A stretch of DNA of 62,249 bases, taken from contig JAGHSY010000061.1 of assembly GCA_018065615.1 (NCBI GenBank), positions 1 through 62,249 of the forward strand, in the 5' to 3' direction. Origin of the DNA: Candidatus Colenecus caballi (lineage in GTDB: Bacteria; Bacteroidota; Bacteroidia; Bacteroidales; Bacteroidaceae). Numbering within the stretch: the first letter of the stretch is position 1; every line of letters begins with the position of its first letter. The notes under the pieces are model-generated. The model was not told the DNA's origin and searched no databases. It worked only from the letters and a program-made list of their open reading frames with translations. Both the position numbers and the translations under genes were made by a program. Of this stretch, positions 7,331 through 16,709 are shown piece after piece.

Positions 7331-9559
7331 ATGCGCAGACTGTCAGGCATATTGATTGCAGCGTTAATTCTGCTTTCATCAGTAACGGCCAGTGCCCAGA
7401 TGACACGAAGCCAGCTGCTTAAGAAATACTATCAGGTCACCCAGCTGCACAACAGCGGCAAGGACGCTGAGGCAATTGCCGTATGTGAAGAAATTGCTGC
7501 AGTATATCCAAAACTGCCGGATACGTATCTGCGGATGGCACAGATTTATGATGACGGTGGAGAAAGCGAACTGGCGCTGGTAATGTACCGCACCTATGAA
7601 AGTCTGGAAATGGATGACCGGAAGGTTGCCGAACACAGACAGCGCATAAGCCAGCTTGAAGAAAAGGTCGGCGCCCAAAAACTTGAAGAACAGGAGCAGG
7701 AGGCCTTTGAAAAGCTGATGGCCGAAACCGCAAAGAAGGAAACTGCAAAGAAGGAAAACGCCGCCAATGATACTCCTGTTGCCTTCACAAGTTCCGCGAC
7801 TTCACTGTTTGACCTGTCCGCTCTGGTAGCTTCAGCAAACACAAGAGAGCCGGAACCCGAACCCGAGCCGGAACCCGAGCCGGAACTGTTTGACATGCCC
7901 CAGCTGCAGAGTCAGCCTATCGCCATAATGAAGACTGACATAAAGTCCGAACCTATCCCTGAGCCCGAAATCAACGTAGAAGTGGTGCAGGAAACTGAAA
8001 AGATTTTTGAGGAAGCCAGGACATCGGCCTCAAAGGCGGACTGTGATTCTCCGTTCCTGTTTTATGCCCACCCCAAAGCCATTGATGAACTGCATATTGA
8101 CCGCAGTGCGGACTTCAGCCACAAAGTCACCCCGAAGCGCAAATTTGAAACCCGGGACGACCTTGTGGGCAAATGGGTGTCATCGGCCAGCAATTCAGAA
8201 ACCGGACGTGATTTCATCATTCTGGACATTGACCAGATGGGCAGCAACCTGTCCGCCATGATAAATGAAGAATCCGGTCTGTTCCTTGACAAGAAGAACA
8301 ACCTTCTAAAGTCATCATGGAATGCTGTCAAAAGCATCTGGTCCAGTGACGGAGCGGATTTTGACGCTACAGAACTGATTGGAACCGCTGTTCGCGGGAA
8401 CTTTTCAGAAGACAGTTTCGACTTCACTTTCTCTCTCAAGAAGAAAGACAAACCAAATGTTGCCAACATAGGACGTGAAGTCATGGACGGACTGTCAATG
8501 ATTATACCGTTCGGTGCCCTTGCCAGCCGCATTGGCAGCACCCTTCTGAACTATGCCGGACGCAAGATGGGTAACGAGAATTTCCAGACAACCATCAACT
8601 TTTCAATAAAGAGTGTAACGGAAGACGTACTCAGCTGCAGTTACATTGTCAGCGAACGTCACAACACGTCAGACGGAACCAGGGACATGGTCATCGAGGA
8701 ACGTTCCTTCCACATGTTCAGAGTTCCGGCTTCATATCAGCCATACAGCTACTCAAGCAACATTCAGGATAATGCGCTCTACCGCGCCATGTACGCAAAG
8801 CTTGAACAGGAGTCCCAGACTGACCCGTCCAAACTTTTCCCTTTGGCATACATGAGTTACTTTGGCGCAGGAACAGGCAGCAGGGCCGATGAAACCGACC
8901 GCATGTCAATGGCTGTTGTCCAGATGCAGAAACTGGCGGACACAGGCTGTCTGAGAGCAAGTGCCTGGCTGGTTCCCGTATATTACAACCTGTCAATTGA
9001 CGAAAAGCACTACCCCATGCGTATCCAGCGCAAGCGTTTCCGTGAACTGTCTGACCAGCAGCTCAGCAATCTGCTTCTTGGAGGCAATCCGTATGTGTAT
9101 GGTCTGAACGGAGACATTCTGACAAGCGGAAATTCCGATCCTGACGAGATTGCAGCCGAATATGAAAAGGGAGCATCCAAGAACGACCCGTATTCGCTGT
9201 TCTGTCTTGGCAAGGCATACAAGGACGGTGTGGTCAAGTCACGTGACCTGGATGCATCACTTGACTGTTTCAGAAAATCGGCGGCTGCCGGTTATGCCGA
9301 TGCCTACTGGCAGATTGCACTGGCTTACAAGAGCGGTCTCGGTGTCACATCGGACTATGGACAGTACATAAGCTATCTTTTCAAGGCCATTGATGCCGGT
9401 TCGATTGAAGCAATGCAGGAACTGAGCATTGCATATTTCTGGAGCATAGGTGTAGAGCATGACGTTGACATGGCGCTTCAGGCCCGGCGCAGCTATTTCA
9501 ATTTGAAGAACAACGTATGGCGCGACGTTCTTGCGCAATACGGTTTTCCTGACATGTAA
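7331..9559 (+). CDS. Exported TPR/Sel1-repeat protein with acidic Glu-Pro linker
   Basis: A 742-residue protein with signal peptide (to ASAQ). A TPR-like helical pair lies near residues 25-95, followed by a Lys/Glu-rich coiled-coil stretch and a Glu-Pro repeat linker at about 175-190. A central beta-rich region begins at LVGKWVSSASN. At the C-terminus (about 610-720) are three Sel1-like repeats (SLFCLGKAYKDGV, AYWQIALAYKSGLGV, AMQELSIAYFWSIGV). Such repeats usually scaffold protein-protein contacts in the periplasm. It starts 12 bases after the LPP20-like gene and its stop overlaps the next ATG by one base. No enzymatic motif was seen. Confidence 0.6.
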   Translation: MRRLSGILIAALILLSSVTASAQMTRSQLLKKYYQVTQLHNSGKDAEAIAVCEEIAAVYPKLPDTYLRMAQIYDDGGESELALVMYRTYESLEMDDRKVAEHRQRISQLEEKVGAQKLEEQEQEAFEKLMAETAKKETAKKENAANDTPVAFTSSATSLFDLSALVASANTREPEPEPEPEPEPELFDMPQLQSQPIAIMKTDIKSEPIPEPEINVEVVQETEKIFEEARTSASKADCDSPFLFYAHPKAIDELHIDRSADFSHKVTPKRKFETRDDLVGKWVSSASNSETGRDFIILDIDQMGSNLSAMINEESGLFLDKKNNLLKSSWNAVKSIWSSDGADFDATELIGTAVRGNFSEDSFDFTFSLKKKDKPNVANIGREVMDGLSMIIPFGALASRIGSTLLNYAGRKMGNENFQTTINFSIKSVTEDVLSCSYIVSERHNTSDGTRDMVIEERSFHMFRVPASYQPYSYSSNIQDNALYRAMYAKLEQESQTDPSKLFPLAYMSYFGAGTGSRADETDRMSMAVVQMQKLADTGCLRASAWLVPVYYNLSIDEKHYPMRIQRKRFRELSDQQLSNLLLGGNPYVYGLNGDILTSGNSDPDEIAAEYEKGASKNDPYSLFCLGKAYKDGVVKSRDLDASLDCFRKSAAAGYADAYWQIALAYKSGLGVTSDYGQYISYLFKAIDAGSIEAMQELSIAYFWSIGVEHDVDMALQARRSYFNLKNNVWRDVLAQYGFPDM

Positions 9560-10632
9560 TGAAAAAGAAAACGATAATAATTTCAGCCATTCTGGCTTTT
9601 CTGCCGGCAGTCCTGCATGCAGATACGCCACAGCGCATCCAGCGTCTGCTTGACAGCATGCCCATGAACGGACAGGCCATTCCCGTTGAGGGATCTTTCA
9701 CGTGTCCGCAGCTTGGCGGCACACTTCAGTTCTATACGGAATCGGAATCAGGCGGCACTTCACAGCTTGGTGCACGCCTGTTTTCTGACGGTATCCGCAG
9801 TGCGTATGATCCGGTCATAATCCGATGCGTTGAACGCCTCTGGGTGGAACTGCTGGTCCGTAAGACCACAGACAGCCAGAAAGCCCTGCTCAAGGAATAT
9901 GGAGTACGCATGGTTCTTGACGGATATCCGCTTGGTTCGGGAAGCCACAGGAACCTTAGCCAGGACCTTGAGGTCATCAACTCCATTACCAGCCTGACAA
10001 TGACAACAGGCACGAATGAAATTGACATGTTCATGCGCTCCAGGGCCGGCAGCACACTGCACATCTACATTCCGGCAGACCGTGACCTGCTGTTCCCGTA
10101 TGACAAGAAGGAACATGAGGAGCTGCTGCTGGCCCAGCTGGAACATTCCACTGCCAGGTACGCTCAGATGGAACCGGGTGGCTTAGAATGCTACATGATT
10201 GATTCTCTGACAAATGAAATGTTCTTCTCTGGAGACCAGCCTGTTTTTGACCGTAATTTCCCGGCAGAATCCATGCGCAACATTCTCATGTGCGCACTCC
10301 CGGCATCGGACTTTTCAAAGATTAGCCTGAGAATCCAGCCCCATACCTACAGCAAGGAATTGGGCAGGAGATTCATTACCGTGAGAATGTCCGATTTTCT
10401 TGGATATTTCCAGAAGCAGGGTCTTGAATTCTACTCTGCCAAGATGGAAAATGCGGGAGACCGCTACCAGTGCATTCTGGTAATGTTCCACCCCACATAC
10501 AACTATCTGCACATGTTTTCAGTGTCATTCACTACGGACCAGCTGTTCTCAGACAAGGCCGTGACGCTGAAATCCGATTTGTCAACATTCATTCCACAGC
10601 ATAATATCAAAAACCTTTTTCAGGAAAAATAA
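9559..10632 (+). CDS. Exported protein of unknown function
   Basis: A 357-residue protein with a signal peptide (MKKKTIIISAILAFLPAVLHA). The start overlaps the previous stop in TAATG, which implies translational coupling. The mature part is a soluble alpha/beta mixture with no motif I recognise. The notable feature is position: it is the third of five consecutive exported proteins. Its end (FMFHPTYNYLHMFSVSF region) is beta-rich. A homology search would be needed to say more; I assign no function. Confidence 0.55.
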   Translation: MKKKTIIISAILAFLPAVLHADTPQRIQRLLDSMPMNGQAIPVEGSFTCPQLGGTLQFYTESESGGTSQLGARLFSDGIRSAYDPVIIRCVERLWVELLVRKTTDSQKALLKEYGVRMVLDGYPLGSGSHRNLSQDLEVINSITSLTMTTGTNEIDMFMRSRAGSTLHIYIPADRDLLFPYDKKEHEELLLAQLEHSTARYAQMEPGGLECYMIDSLTNEMFFSGDQPVFDRNFPAESMRNILMCALPASDFSKISLRIQPHTYSKELGRRFITVRMSDFLGYFQKQGLEFYSAKMENAGDRYQCILVMFHPTYNYLHMFSVSFTTDQLFSDKAVTLKSDLSTFIPQHNIKNLFQEK

Positions 10633-10641
10633 CTACGACAT

Positions 10642-11637
10642 ATGAAAATACTGAAATCTATTCTTACGGCAGCATTTGCAATCTGCACAGTATCGGCCAG
10701 CGCACAGCTTGACGTGGTACGTCTTACAGTTGAAGACGGCATTTCGGATGAGAACCTGAAAGCCAACATCGAGAAGAGCGCTTCAACTCTTCTGTCATCA
10801 CTCAATTCCACCGTCATTGCAGGAAAATCAAAAATCAAAATGGACAAGGAAGCCGAACTCCTGTTCACCAAAGACGGCCGCAAATGTCTTGACGAACTTT
10901 GGGCTTCAAGCGCCATGATGTGTCCTGTCTCACAGGTCATTGAAAAGGGTATCATGCTGCAGGGCGGTACAGTTCAGGTCCGCAACATTCCTGTAACGAT
11001 TCTTGCCGCCGATGATGACAACTGCGAACAGGAACTGGTAATGTGCTTCAACGAACAGGGTCAGATTGACAACCTGATGATTGCTCTTGAGGAACACCGT
11101 TACCTTGACGTCATCAACGCACAGATCAGCGTCAAGGACTTCCACCGCCGTCAGGCCATTGTAGATTTTGTGGAGAATTTCCGTACCGCATACAACCGCA
11201 AGGACATAGAATACATCAACAACGTATTCAGCGACAATGCTCTCATCATTACAGGAAAGGTCGTCAAGATTGACAAGAAGAAACAGGATCTGACAAGCCA
11301 GTCACTTTCCGGCGAACAGATCCAGTACCAGAAGTCAACAAAAGAAGAGTACATCAACAACCTGAAGAGATGCTTCAAGAACAACAGCTACATCAACCTT
11401 ATTTTTGATGAACTTGAAGTAATGCGCCATCCCAAGCGCGATGACATTTTCGGTGTCACTCTGAAACAGCACTGGAATTCATCGAACTATTCCGATGTGG
11501 GATACCTGTTCCTGATGATAAACTTTGAAGATGAGATGAATCCGGCCATTCAGGTACGCACCTGGCAGCCGGACAAGTACAACGGCAAACCGCTGCCCAG
11601 AGAAGAAGTGTTCTCACTTGACATGTTCAGCATCTGA
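10642..11637 (+). CDS. Exported protein with C-terminal NTF2-like domain
   Basis: A 331-residue protein with signal peptide ending SASAQ. The C-terminal half, from about residue 170, begins IVDFVENFRTAYNRKDIEYINNVF and continues SDNALIITGK, the pattern of an NTF2/SnoaL-like cone domain (helices, then DnAlIiTG strand). The N-terminal half (DGISDENLKANIEKSASTLLSSLN) is helical and unassigned. It starts nine bases after the previous gene. No catalytic Asp/His pair of the enzymatic NTF2 families is evident, so a binding or scaffold role is more likely. Confidence 0.55.
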   Translation: MKILKSILTAAFAICTVSASAQLDVVRLTVEDGISDENLKANIEKSASTLLSSLNSTVIAGKSKIKMDKEAELLFTKDGRKCLDELWASSAMMCPVSQVIEKGIMLQGGTVQVRNIPVTILAADDDNCEQELVMCFNEQGQIDNLMIALEEHRYLDVINAQISVKDFHRRQAIVDFVENFRTAYNRKDIEYINNVFSDNALIITGKVVKIDKKKQDLTSQSLSGEQIQYQKSTKEEYINNLKRCFKNNSYINLIFDELEVMRHPKRDDIFGVTLKQHWNSSNYSDVGYLFLMINFEDEMNPAIQVRTWQPDKYNGKPLPREEVFSLDMFSI

Positions 11638-11663
11638 TTATCCGATTCCAGTCTCTGACAAAT

Positions 11664-13043
11664 ATGAAAACCAACAGACTATCTACCATATTATTTGCCA
11701 TAGGTCTTTCTCTGTCCGCTACAGCACAGAACCAGTATAAAGAGTTGAGGATTGATGACATTACTCCTGAACTCAGTGTCTATCCATGCGGTGACCGCCA
11801 GGAAGCGCAGGTTATCCTGCACTGTCAGGAGCCATTCGATTTGTACCTGACATCGAACGTCGATGCCAATCTGGCAATAGCCGTCACTGAAGACGGACCT
11901 GAAAAGCTTTACTCCATTGTTTTCAAGACCAAAGAGGAAGGCACTTCATTCAAAGGCCGCCAGCTCATAGTCCAGGCAGAAGGCTTTCAGAAATATTACA
12001 TTCCGCTGAACCTGAATGCCAAGGAAAAGCTTGAATTTCTGGTCACCGACCCCTATTCAAGACTGCGTTCGCTGTTCTACACATCGGCCGAAGAAGGTCT
12101 CAGACTGTTTACTGCCGGTATGTATGACGCAGCCATAGACCAGTTCAACATTGCCAGACAGTGCCCCGAATATGGTGAGACCCAAAACCACATAGACACA
12201 TACATCGGACAGTGTGACACTCTCAAGTCAATGATGAAACAGGCTGCAGACTTTGAAAAGGACGAAAAGTATTTTGAAGCAAGAGCCCTATATTCCAAGA
12301 TGCTCTCCATAAACCCCGAATGCAAGGTCATTGCCCAGTTCTTCACCATGGCCAATGACAATTTCAACCGCGTCAGCAAACATGACATGGAAGTGGGTCA
12401 GGCATATTATGACTCCAAAAGGTATGAAGAGGCCCGTGACCTGTTTGAACACGCCATAGAACAGAACAATCCCCAGTCAGCACAGGCCGGTGTAGCCATT
12501 GCAAACATCAATATGATCAGATACAAGTCCGATAACCATACCCGTACCGTTTCCTATGTGATTGAAAAGGACAACAGCATAGGATTCCTGTTTGCCGGGC
12601 TCAAACCGGACAAAGGCGGAGGCTACTTTTCTTTCGGAATGGACAAGGGTGTCATTGACCTTGCCGGTGATGCTATCAAACCGGTTACTACAGGAATAAT
12701 TCCTGAAGAACCGCATTTCCAGTGCATGGCAAGTGCAGGCTGGACCGCCAGGCTTTACACCAGAAATGAGAACGAGTACATTCCCAAAGTCTGGGCTCTG
12801 TTTACTCCTTTCGGCTATGCCGGATGTGGTTACAAGACCATGACAGCGTTGGATAACGACCAGGTCAAATACTCTTTCCACTTTCTTCATGCTGTCGCTC
12901 CGGAAATAGGTATTGCCTTACGTGAATGGCGTTTCATTCTCAGTTACCGCTACCAGTTCCGCTATGTAATCAAAGAAGAGAAACCTCTTTCTGACAATTT
13001 TGGCAGTGCCAGGAATCTCATCGGTATAGGTTTCTGCTGGTAA
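11664..13043 (+). CDS. Exported PEGA-like/TPR protein with C-terminal barrel-like region
   Basis: A 459-residue protein with a signal peptide (to ATAQ). Residues of about 25-115 resemble a PEGA-type beta domain (LYLTSNVDANLAIAV to FKGRQLIVQAEGFQKYYIPL). Residues of about 140-290 are TPR units (GLRLFTAGMYDAAIDQFNIA, ARALYSKMLSINPE, AYYDSKRYEEARDLFEHAI). The last 160 residues are rich in alternating aromatic strands (WRFILSYRYQFRY) and end GIGFCW, like an outer-membrane anchor. It is the last of the five exported genes; its stop shares one base with the ATG of the next gene (TAATG). Confidence 0.6.
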   Translation: MKTNRLSTILFAIGLSLSATAQNQYKELRIDDITPELSVYPCGDRQEAQVILHCQEPFDLYLTSNVDANLAIAVTEDGPEKLYSIVFKTKEEGTSFKGRQLIVQAEGFQKYYIPLNLNAKEKLEFLVTDPYSRLRSLFYTSAEEGLRLFTAGMYDAAIDQFNIARQCPEYGETQNHIDTYIGQCDTLKSMMKQAADFEKDEKYFEARALYSKMLSINPECKVIAQFFTMANDNFNRVSKHDMEVGQAYYDSKRYEEARDLFEHAIEQNNPQSAQAGVAIANINMIRYKSDNHTRTVSYVIEKDNSIGFLFAGLKPDKGGGYFSFGMDKGVIDLAGDAIKPVTTGIIPEEPHFQCMASAGWTARLYTRNENEYIPKVWALFTPFGYAGCGYKTMTALDNDQVKYSFHFLHAVAPEIGIALREWRFILSYRYQFRYVIKEEKPLSDNFGSARNLIGIGFCW

Positions 13044-14167
13044 TGGTTGAGATAAAAGAAGTCCTGACAGACAGGGACAAAAAACGTCTGTTCAAATTCC
13101 CAATTGACCTTTACAGTGACTGTGAAATGTACGTGCCCGTTCTCATAGGTGATGAGATGGACACGTTCAACAGGGCAAAGAACGGTGCGTACAGCTATGC
13201 TGACAGCCGTCTGTGGCTGGCATGGCGTGACGGAAAGGTTGTGGGGCGCATTGGTGCCATTCTGAACCGTGCCGCCAATGAGAAGGAAAACGTGCGCCAG
13301 CTGCGGTTCACCCGCTTTGATTTCATAGATGACTTTGAAGTCTCCAAAGCGCTTTTTGACACGGCTGTAAGCTGGGCGCGTGAACTTGGCATGAATGAGA
13401 TGGTGGGTCCGCTTGGCTTTTCCAATCTTGACAAGCAGGGTATGCTGGTTGACGGCTTTGACCAGCTGGACATGTACATCACACTGTACAACTACCCCTA
13501 CTACATCACCCACATGGAAAAGTTGGGGCTTGTCAAGAAATGGGACTGGACAGAGACAAAGGTCATCATGCCCGAAAAGGTTCCTGAAAGGATTGAGCAT
13601 ATTGCCGACATAGCCCGGCAGCGGTACGGATTCAGCGCCAGGAAATTCAAAAGCATGAAGGATGTGCGTCCCTACATACGTGAGGCCATGCACATAATAA
13701 ACAGTGCCTTTGCAAAACTGCATGGCGTAGTGCCATTGTCTGACAGGCAGATTGACAATCTGGAACATCTTATAATGCTGGTGGGGCGTCCGGAATATTC
13801 ACTCATGATCCAGAACCGTGAAGATGAACTTGTGGGATTCGGTTTCATTGCCCCATCAATAAGCCGCGGCATACGCGCCAGCAAGGGCAAACTGGGACCT
13901 GTTTCCGCCCTGAAAGTCCTTGGTGACCTGCACAACCACAAGCACATAGACTTCTACATGATAGGCGTACGCCCGGGAGACCAGAAGAAAGGTGTGGAAT
14001 GTCTCATTCTTGAAGAAGGCATAAAGGCAATAATATCACATGGCGGAATTGACTGCCAGACCGGTCCCATGCTTGAGGACAACGCCAACGTGCAGAACAT
14101 CTGGAAACATTTTGACAGCCACACACACCGCCGGCGCCGCTGCTGGAGCTATATCATTCCCGAATAA
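13043..14167 (+). CDS. Tandem GNAT-fold acetyltransferase-like protein
   Basis: A 374-residue cytoplasmic protein. The N-terminal part (LWLAWRDGKVVGRIGAILN to FDTAVSWARELGMNEMVGPL) and the C-terminal part (GFGFIAPSISRGI to DFYMIGVRPGDQKKGVECLI) both look like GNAT folds, the second with a worn pantetheine-binding loop. Proteins of this layout are common in Bacteroidetes with no known substrate. Translation is probably coupled to the preceding exported-protein gene, and aroB begins on the base after its stop. Confidence 0.6.
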   Translation: MVEIKEVLTDRDKKRLFKFPIDLYSDCEMYVPVLIGDEMDTFNRAKNGAYSYADSRLWLAWRDGKVVGRIGAILNRAANEKENVRQLRFTRFDFIDDFEVSKALFDTAVSWARELGMNEMVGPLGFSNLDKQGMLVDGFDQLDMYITLYNYPYYITHMEKLGLVKKWDWTETKVIMPEKVPERIEHIADIARQRYGFSARKFKSMKDVRPYIREAMHIINSAFAKLHGVVPLSDRQIDNLEHLIMLVGRPEYSLMIQNREDELVGFGFIAPSISRGIRASKGKLGPVSALKVLGDLHNHKHIDFYMIGVRPGDQKKGVECLILEEGIKAIISHGGIDCQTGPMLEDNANVQNIWKHFDSHTHRRRRCWSYIIPE

Positions 14168-15169
14168 ATGGAAAAGGTCAGAGTCAGTGCATCGGTCTCT
14201 TATGACGTTCTCATAGGGAAAGGACTTCTGGATATGTCCGGAAGTCTGATACGGAACGTGTTGGGAGAATGCCGGCTTGCCGTTCTGACCGATGAGACTG
14301 TAGGTGGCCTGTATCTGGAACGTCTGCTCAAATCCATTGGTGACAACTGCATGACATTCATCATCAGACCGGGTGAACAGAGCAAGACCATGGACAACGC
14401 CATGCTGTTCATTCAGGCCATGGCACAGGCCGGAATCACACGCTCTGATGCTGTCGTCGCGCTTGGCGGCGGTGTTGTCGGTGACCTGGCCGGATTCGCC
14501 GCATCGGTCTATATGCGCGGCATTCCGTTTGTCCAGATTCCAACCACCCTGCTTGCGGCCGTTGACAGTTCTGTAGGCGGTAAGACTGCAGTTGACACAA
14601 ACTGCGGCAAGAATCTTGTCGGCACATTCCACCAGCCCAGTCTGGTTGTCTGTGACACTGACACGCTTACAATGCGTGACGGTTATGCCGAGGTCATAAA
14701 ATACGCGTTCCTGTCTGACCCGGAACTGCTGGAATGCCCGCTCCAGGAACTCATTTCCCGCTGCGTTTCAATAAAACGTGACATTGTCCAGTCCGATGAG
14801 TACGACCGCGGACAGCGCGCGCTGCTCAATTTCGGACACACTGTGGGACATGCCATTGAGAAGCTGAGCGGCTATTCCATACCACATGGAAACGCTGTCG
14901 CAAAAGGCATGTACCGCGCCGCAGAGATTGGCAGACAGTATGGGCTTGAAGACTGCACCGGGGTCATACAGAACACACTTGTGAAGTATGGCTTTGACTT
15001 GTCATGCCCATACAGTGCAAAACAGATATTTGACACAGCCATGGCGGACAAGAAGCGTGAAGGAGATTTCATAACGCTGGTTCTGCCTGAATCAATTGGA
15101 AAATGCGGGCTGTTCAAACTGCCCGTAGCACAATTTCTTGAACTGCTTGAAAAGACGCAGCAATGCTGA
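14168..15169 (+). CDS. aroB: 3-dehydroquinate synthase
   Basis: A 333-residue AroB that closes DAHP to 3-dehydroquinate, step two of the shikimate pathway, using NAD and a divalent metal. Visible motifs are GGGVVGDLAGF (NAD loop), IPTTLLAAVDSSVGGKTAVD (active site), and the metal ligands in EVIKYAF (Glu) and LLNFGHTVGHAIE (His). Somewhat shorter than many homologues but with all landmarks. It begins directly after the GNAT-like gene and overlaps aroA by seven bases. Confidence 0.95.
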   Translation: MEKVRVSASVSYDVLIGKGLLDMSGSLIRNVLGECRLAVLTDETVGGLYLERLLKSIGDNCMTFIIRPGEQSKTMDNAMLFIQAMAQAGITRSDAVVALGGGVVGDLAGFAASVYMRGIPFVQIPTTLLAAVDSSVGGKTAVDTNCGKNLVGTFHQPSLVVCDTDTLTMRDGYAEVIKYAFLSDPELLECPLQELISRCVSIKRDIVQSDEYDRGQRALLNFGHTVGHAIEKLSGYSIPHGNAVAKGMYRAAEIGRQYGLEDCTGVIQNTLVKYGFDLSCPYSAKQIFDTAMADKKREGDFITLVLPESIGKCGLFKLPVAQFLELLEKTQQC

Positions 15170-16287
15170 CAGTACACGGAATCCCTTCAGGCACAGTCAC
15201 ACTGCCATCATCAAAGTCCGTTGCACACAGGGCTCTGATATGCTCTTTCCTTGCCGGCGGGTCCGATGTAATCATCAACGGTCAGGGCAATGACATTCTT
15301 GCCACAAGGAGCTGCCTTGAGGCCATGCAGTCCGATCCATGTGTCCTGGACTGCCGGGACAGCGGCTCCACCCTGCGTTTTCTCATGCCTGTAGCAGCGG
15401 CTTTAGGGCTGGATGCCACATTCAGAACCGGCGGACAGCTTGCCGCAAGACCGGTATCGGAATTCAGGGAACTGATTGAAGCGCACAAGACCGGCGGCAG
15501 GCTGCAGAGCGGAGATTACAGCATAAGCGGGAACGTTTCTTCACAATACGTCAGCGGACTGCTCATGGCGCTGCCCCTGCTTGACGGTGACAGCACTGTA
15601 AGCATTGACGGCCCTTGTGAAAGCGTTCCTTATATAAATATGACCATTTCCGTCCTGAAACGTTTCGGAATTGAAATTTCAGACGGCTACAAGGTCTGCG
15701 GCGGACAGAAATACACCTCTCCCGGCACTTTTGCCGTTGAAGGCGACTGGTCTGCCGCAGCATTCTGGCTGGTTGCCGGATGCACAGGACAAGGAATGGA
15801 ACTGAAGGGGCTTGACTGGAACTCCGGCCTTCAGGGTGACAGCCGGATTGCAGATATACTGAAATCAATGGGTGGAGACATCAGTGACGGCATTGCCCGT
15901 CCGTCAGAACTGCATGGCATAACTGTTGACTGCCGTGACATTCCGGACCTGGTTCCTGCCATTGCGGTGGCAGCGGCCAAGGCTCAGGGACAGACCGTCC
16001 TTACCGGCATACACCGCCTGCGCTACAAGGAAAGTGACCGGGTAAGCAGCATCATCGGACTGCTCAGAGCTTTCGGAATTGAATGTTCAGCCACACATGA
16101 CTGCATTACAATTACTGGCGGCAGGCCACATGAGGCAGTGGTCCGCACATATTCTGACCACCGCATAGCAATGGCCGCCGCCATTATGGGCGACTGCACC
16201 ATTGATGACGCTGACTGCGTGGCAAAATCATACCCCGCATTCTTTGACGAAATGTCCCGTTTGGGAGTGAAAATTGAAAGAGCATGA
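15163..16287 (+). CDS. aroA: 3-phosphoshikimate 1-carboxyvinyltransferase (EPSP synthase)
   Basis: A 374-residue EPSP synthase, compact relative to the usual 410-440. The key sites are present: LPSSKSVAHRALI (substrate Lys), DSGSTLRFLMPVAAALG, SSQYVSGLLMALPLL, LRYKESDR and SDHRIAMAAAIMG. It transfers enolpyruvyl from PEP to shikimate-3-phosphate. The missing length is in surface loops, not in catalytic blocks. It overlaps aroB (7 bases) and aroQ (4 bases, ATGA). Confidence 0.95.
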   Translation: MLTVHGIPSGTVTLPSSKSVAHRALICSFLAGGSDVIINGQGNDILATRSCLEAMQSDPCVLDCRDSGSTLRFLMPVAAALGLDATFRTGGQLAARPVSEFRELIEAHKTGGRLQSGDYSISGNVSSQYVSGLLMALPLLDGDSTVSIDGPCESVPYINMTISVLKRFGIEISDGYKVCGGQKYTSPGTFAVEGDWSAAAFWLVAGCTGQGMELKGLDWNSGLQGDSRIADILKSMGGDISDGIARPSELHGITVDCRDIPDLVPAIAVAAAKAQGQTVLTGIHRLRYKESDRVSSIIGLLRAFGIECSATHDCITITGGRPHEAVVRTYSDHRIAMAAAIMGDCTIDDADCVAKSYPAFFDEMSRLGVKIERA

Positions 16288-16709
16288 AGAGAATACTGGT
16301 AATAAACGGCCCCAACCTTAACCTGCTGGGTGTTAGGGAGCCCGATGTCTATGGCTCACACAGCTATGACGATCTTGTGGGGTTCATCATGGACAAGGCC
16401 GCAAGCCTTAATCTGGATGTCAGAGTCCTTCAGTCCAACCATGAAGGAGCCATTGTCGATATGATACAGCAGGCACTTGACGGGACCGATGCCATAGTCA
16501 TCAACCCGGCGGCATACACCCACACCAGCGTGGCCATTCTTGACGCGCTCAAGGCTGTGGGACTGCCCACAGTCGAGGTTCACCTTAGCGACATAAACTG
16601 TCGTGAGGAGTTCCGACGTTTCTCATACGTTTCACTGTACGCTGAAAAGACCATTTCAGGAATGGGCTTTGACGGCTATGCCGAAGCACTTGAATATCTT
16701 GCAGAATGA
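16284..16709 (+). CDS. aroQ: 3-dehydroquinate dehydratase, type II
   Basis: A 141-residue type II dehydroquinase. Motifs: INGPNLNLLGVREPDVYG (catalytic Tyr), QSNHEGAIVD, INPAAYTHTSVAI and PTVEVHLSDI (catalytic His). It converts 3-dehydroquinate to 3-dehydroshikimate. It overlaps both neighbours by four bases. aroB, aroA and aroQ together cover three of the seven common-pathway steps. Confidence 0.95.
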   Translation: MKRILVINGPNLNLLGVREPDVYGSHSYDDLVGFIMDKAASLNLDVRVLQSNHEGAIVDMIQQALDGTDAIVINPAAYTHTSVAILDALKAVGLPTVEVHLSDINCREEFRRFSYVSLYAEKTISGMGFDGYAEALEYLAE

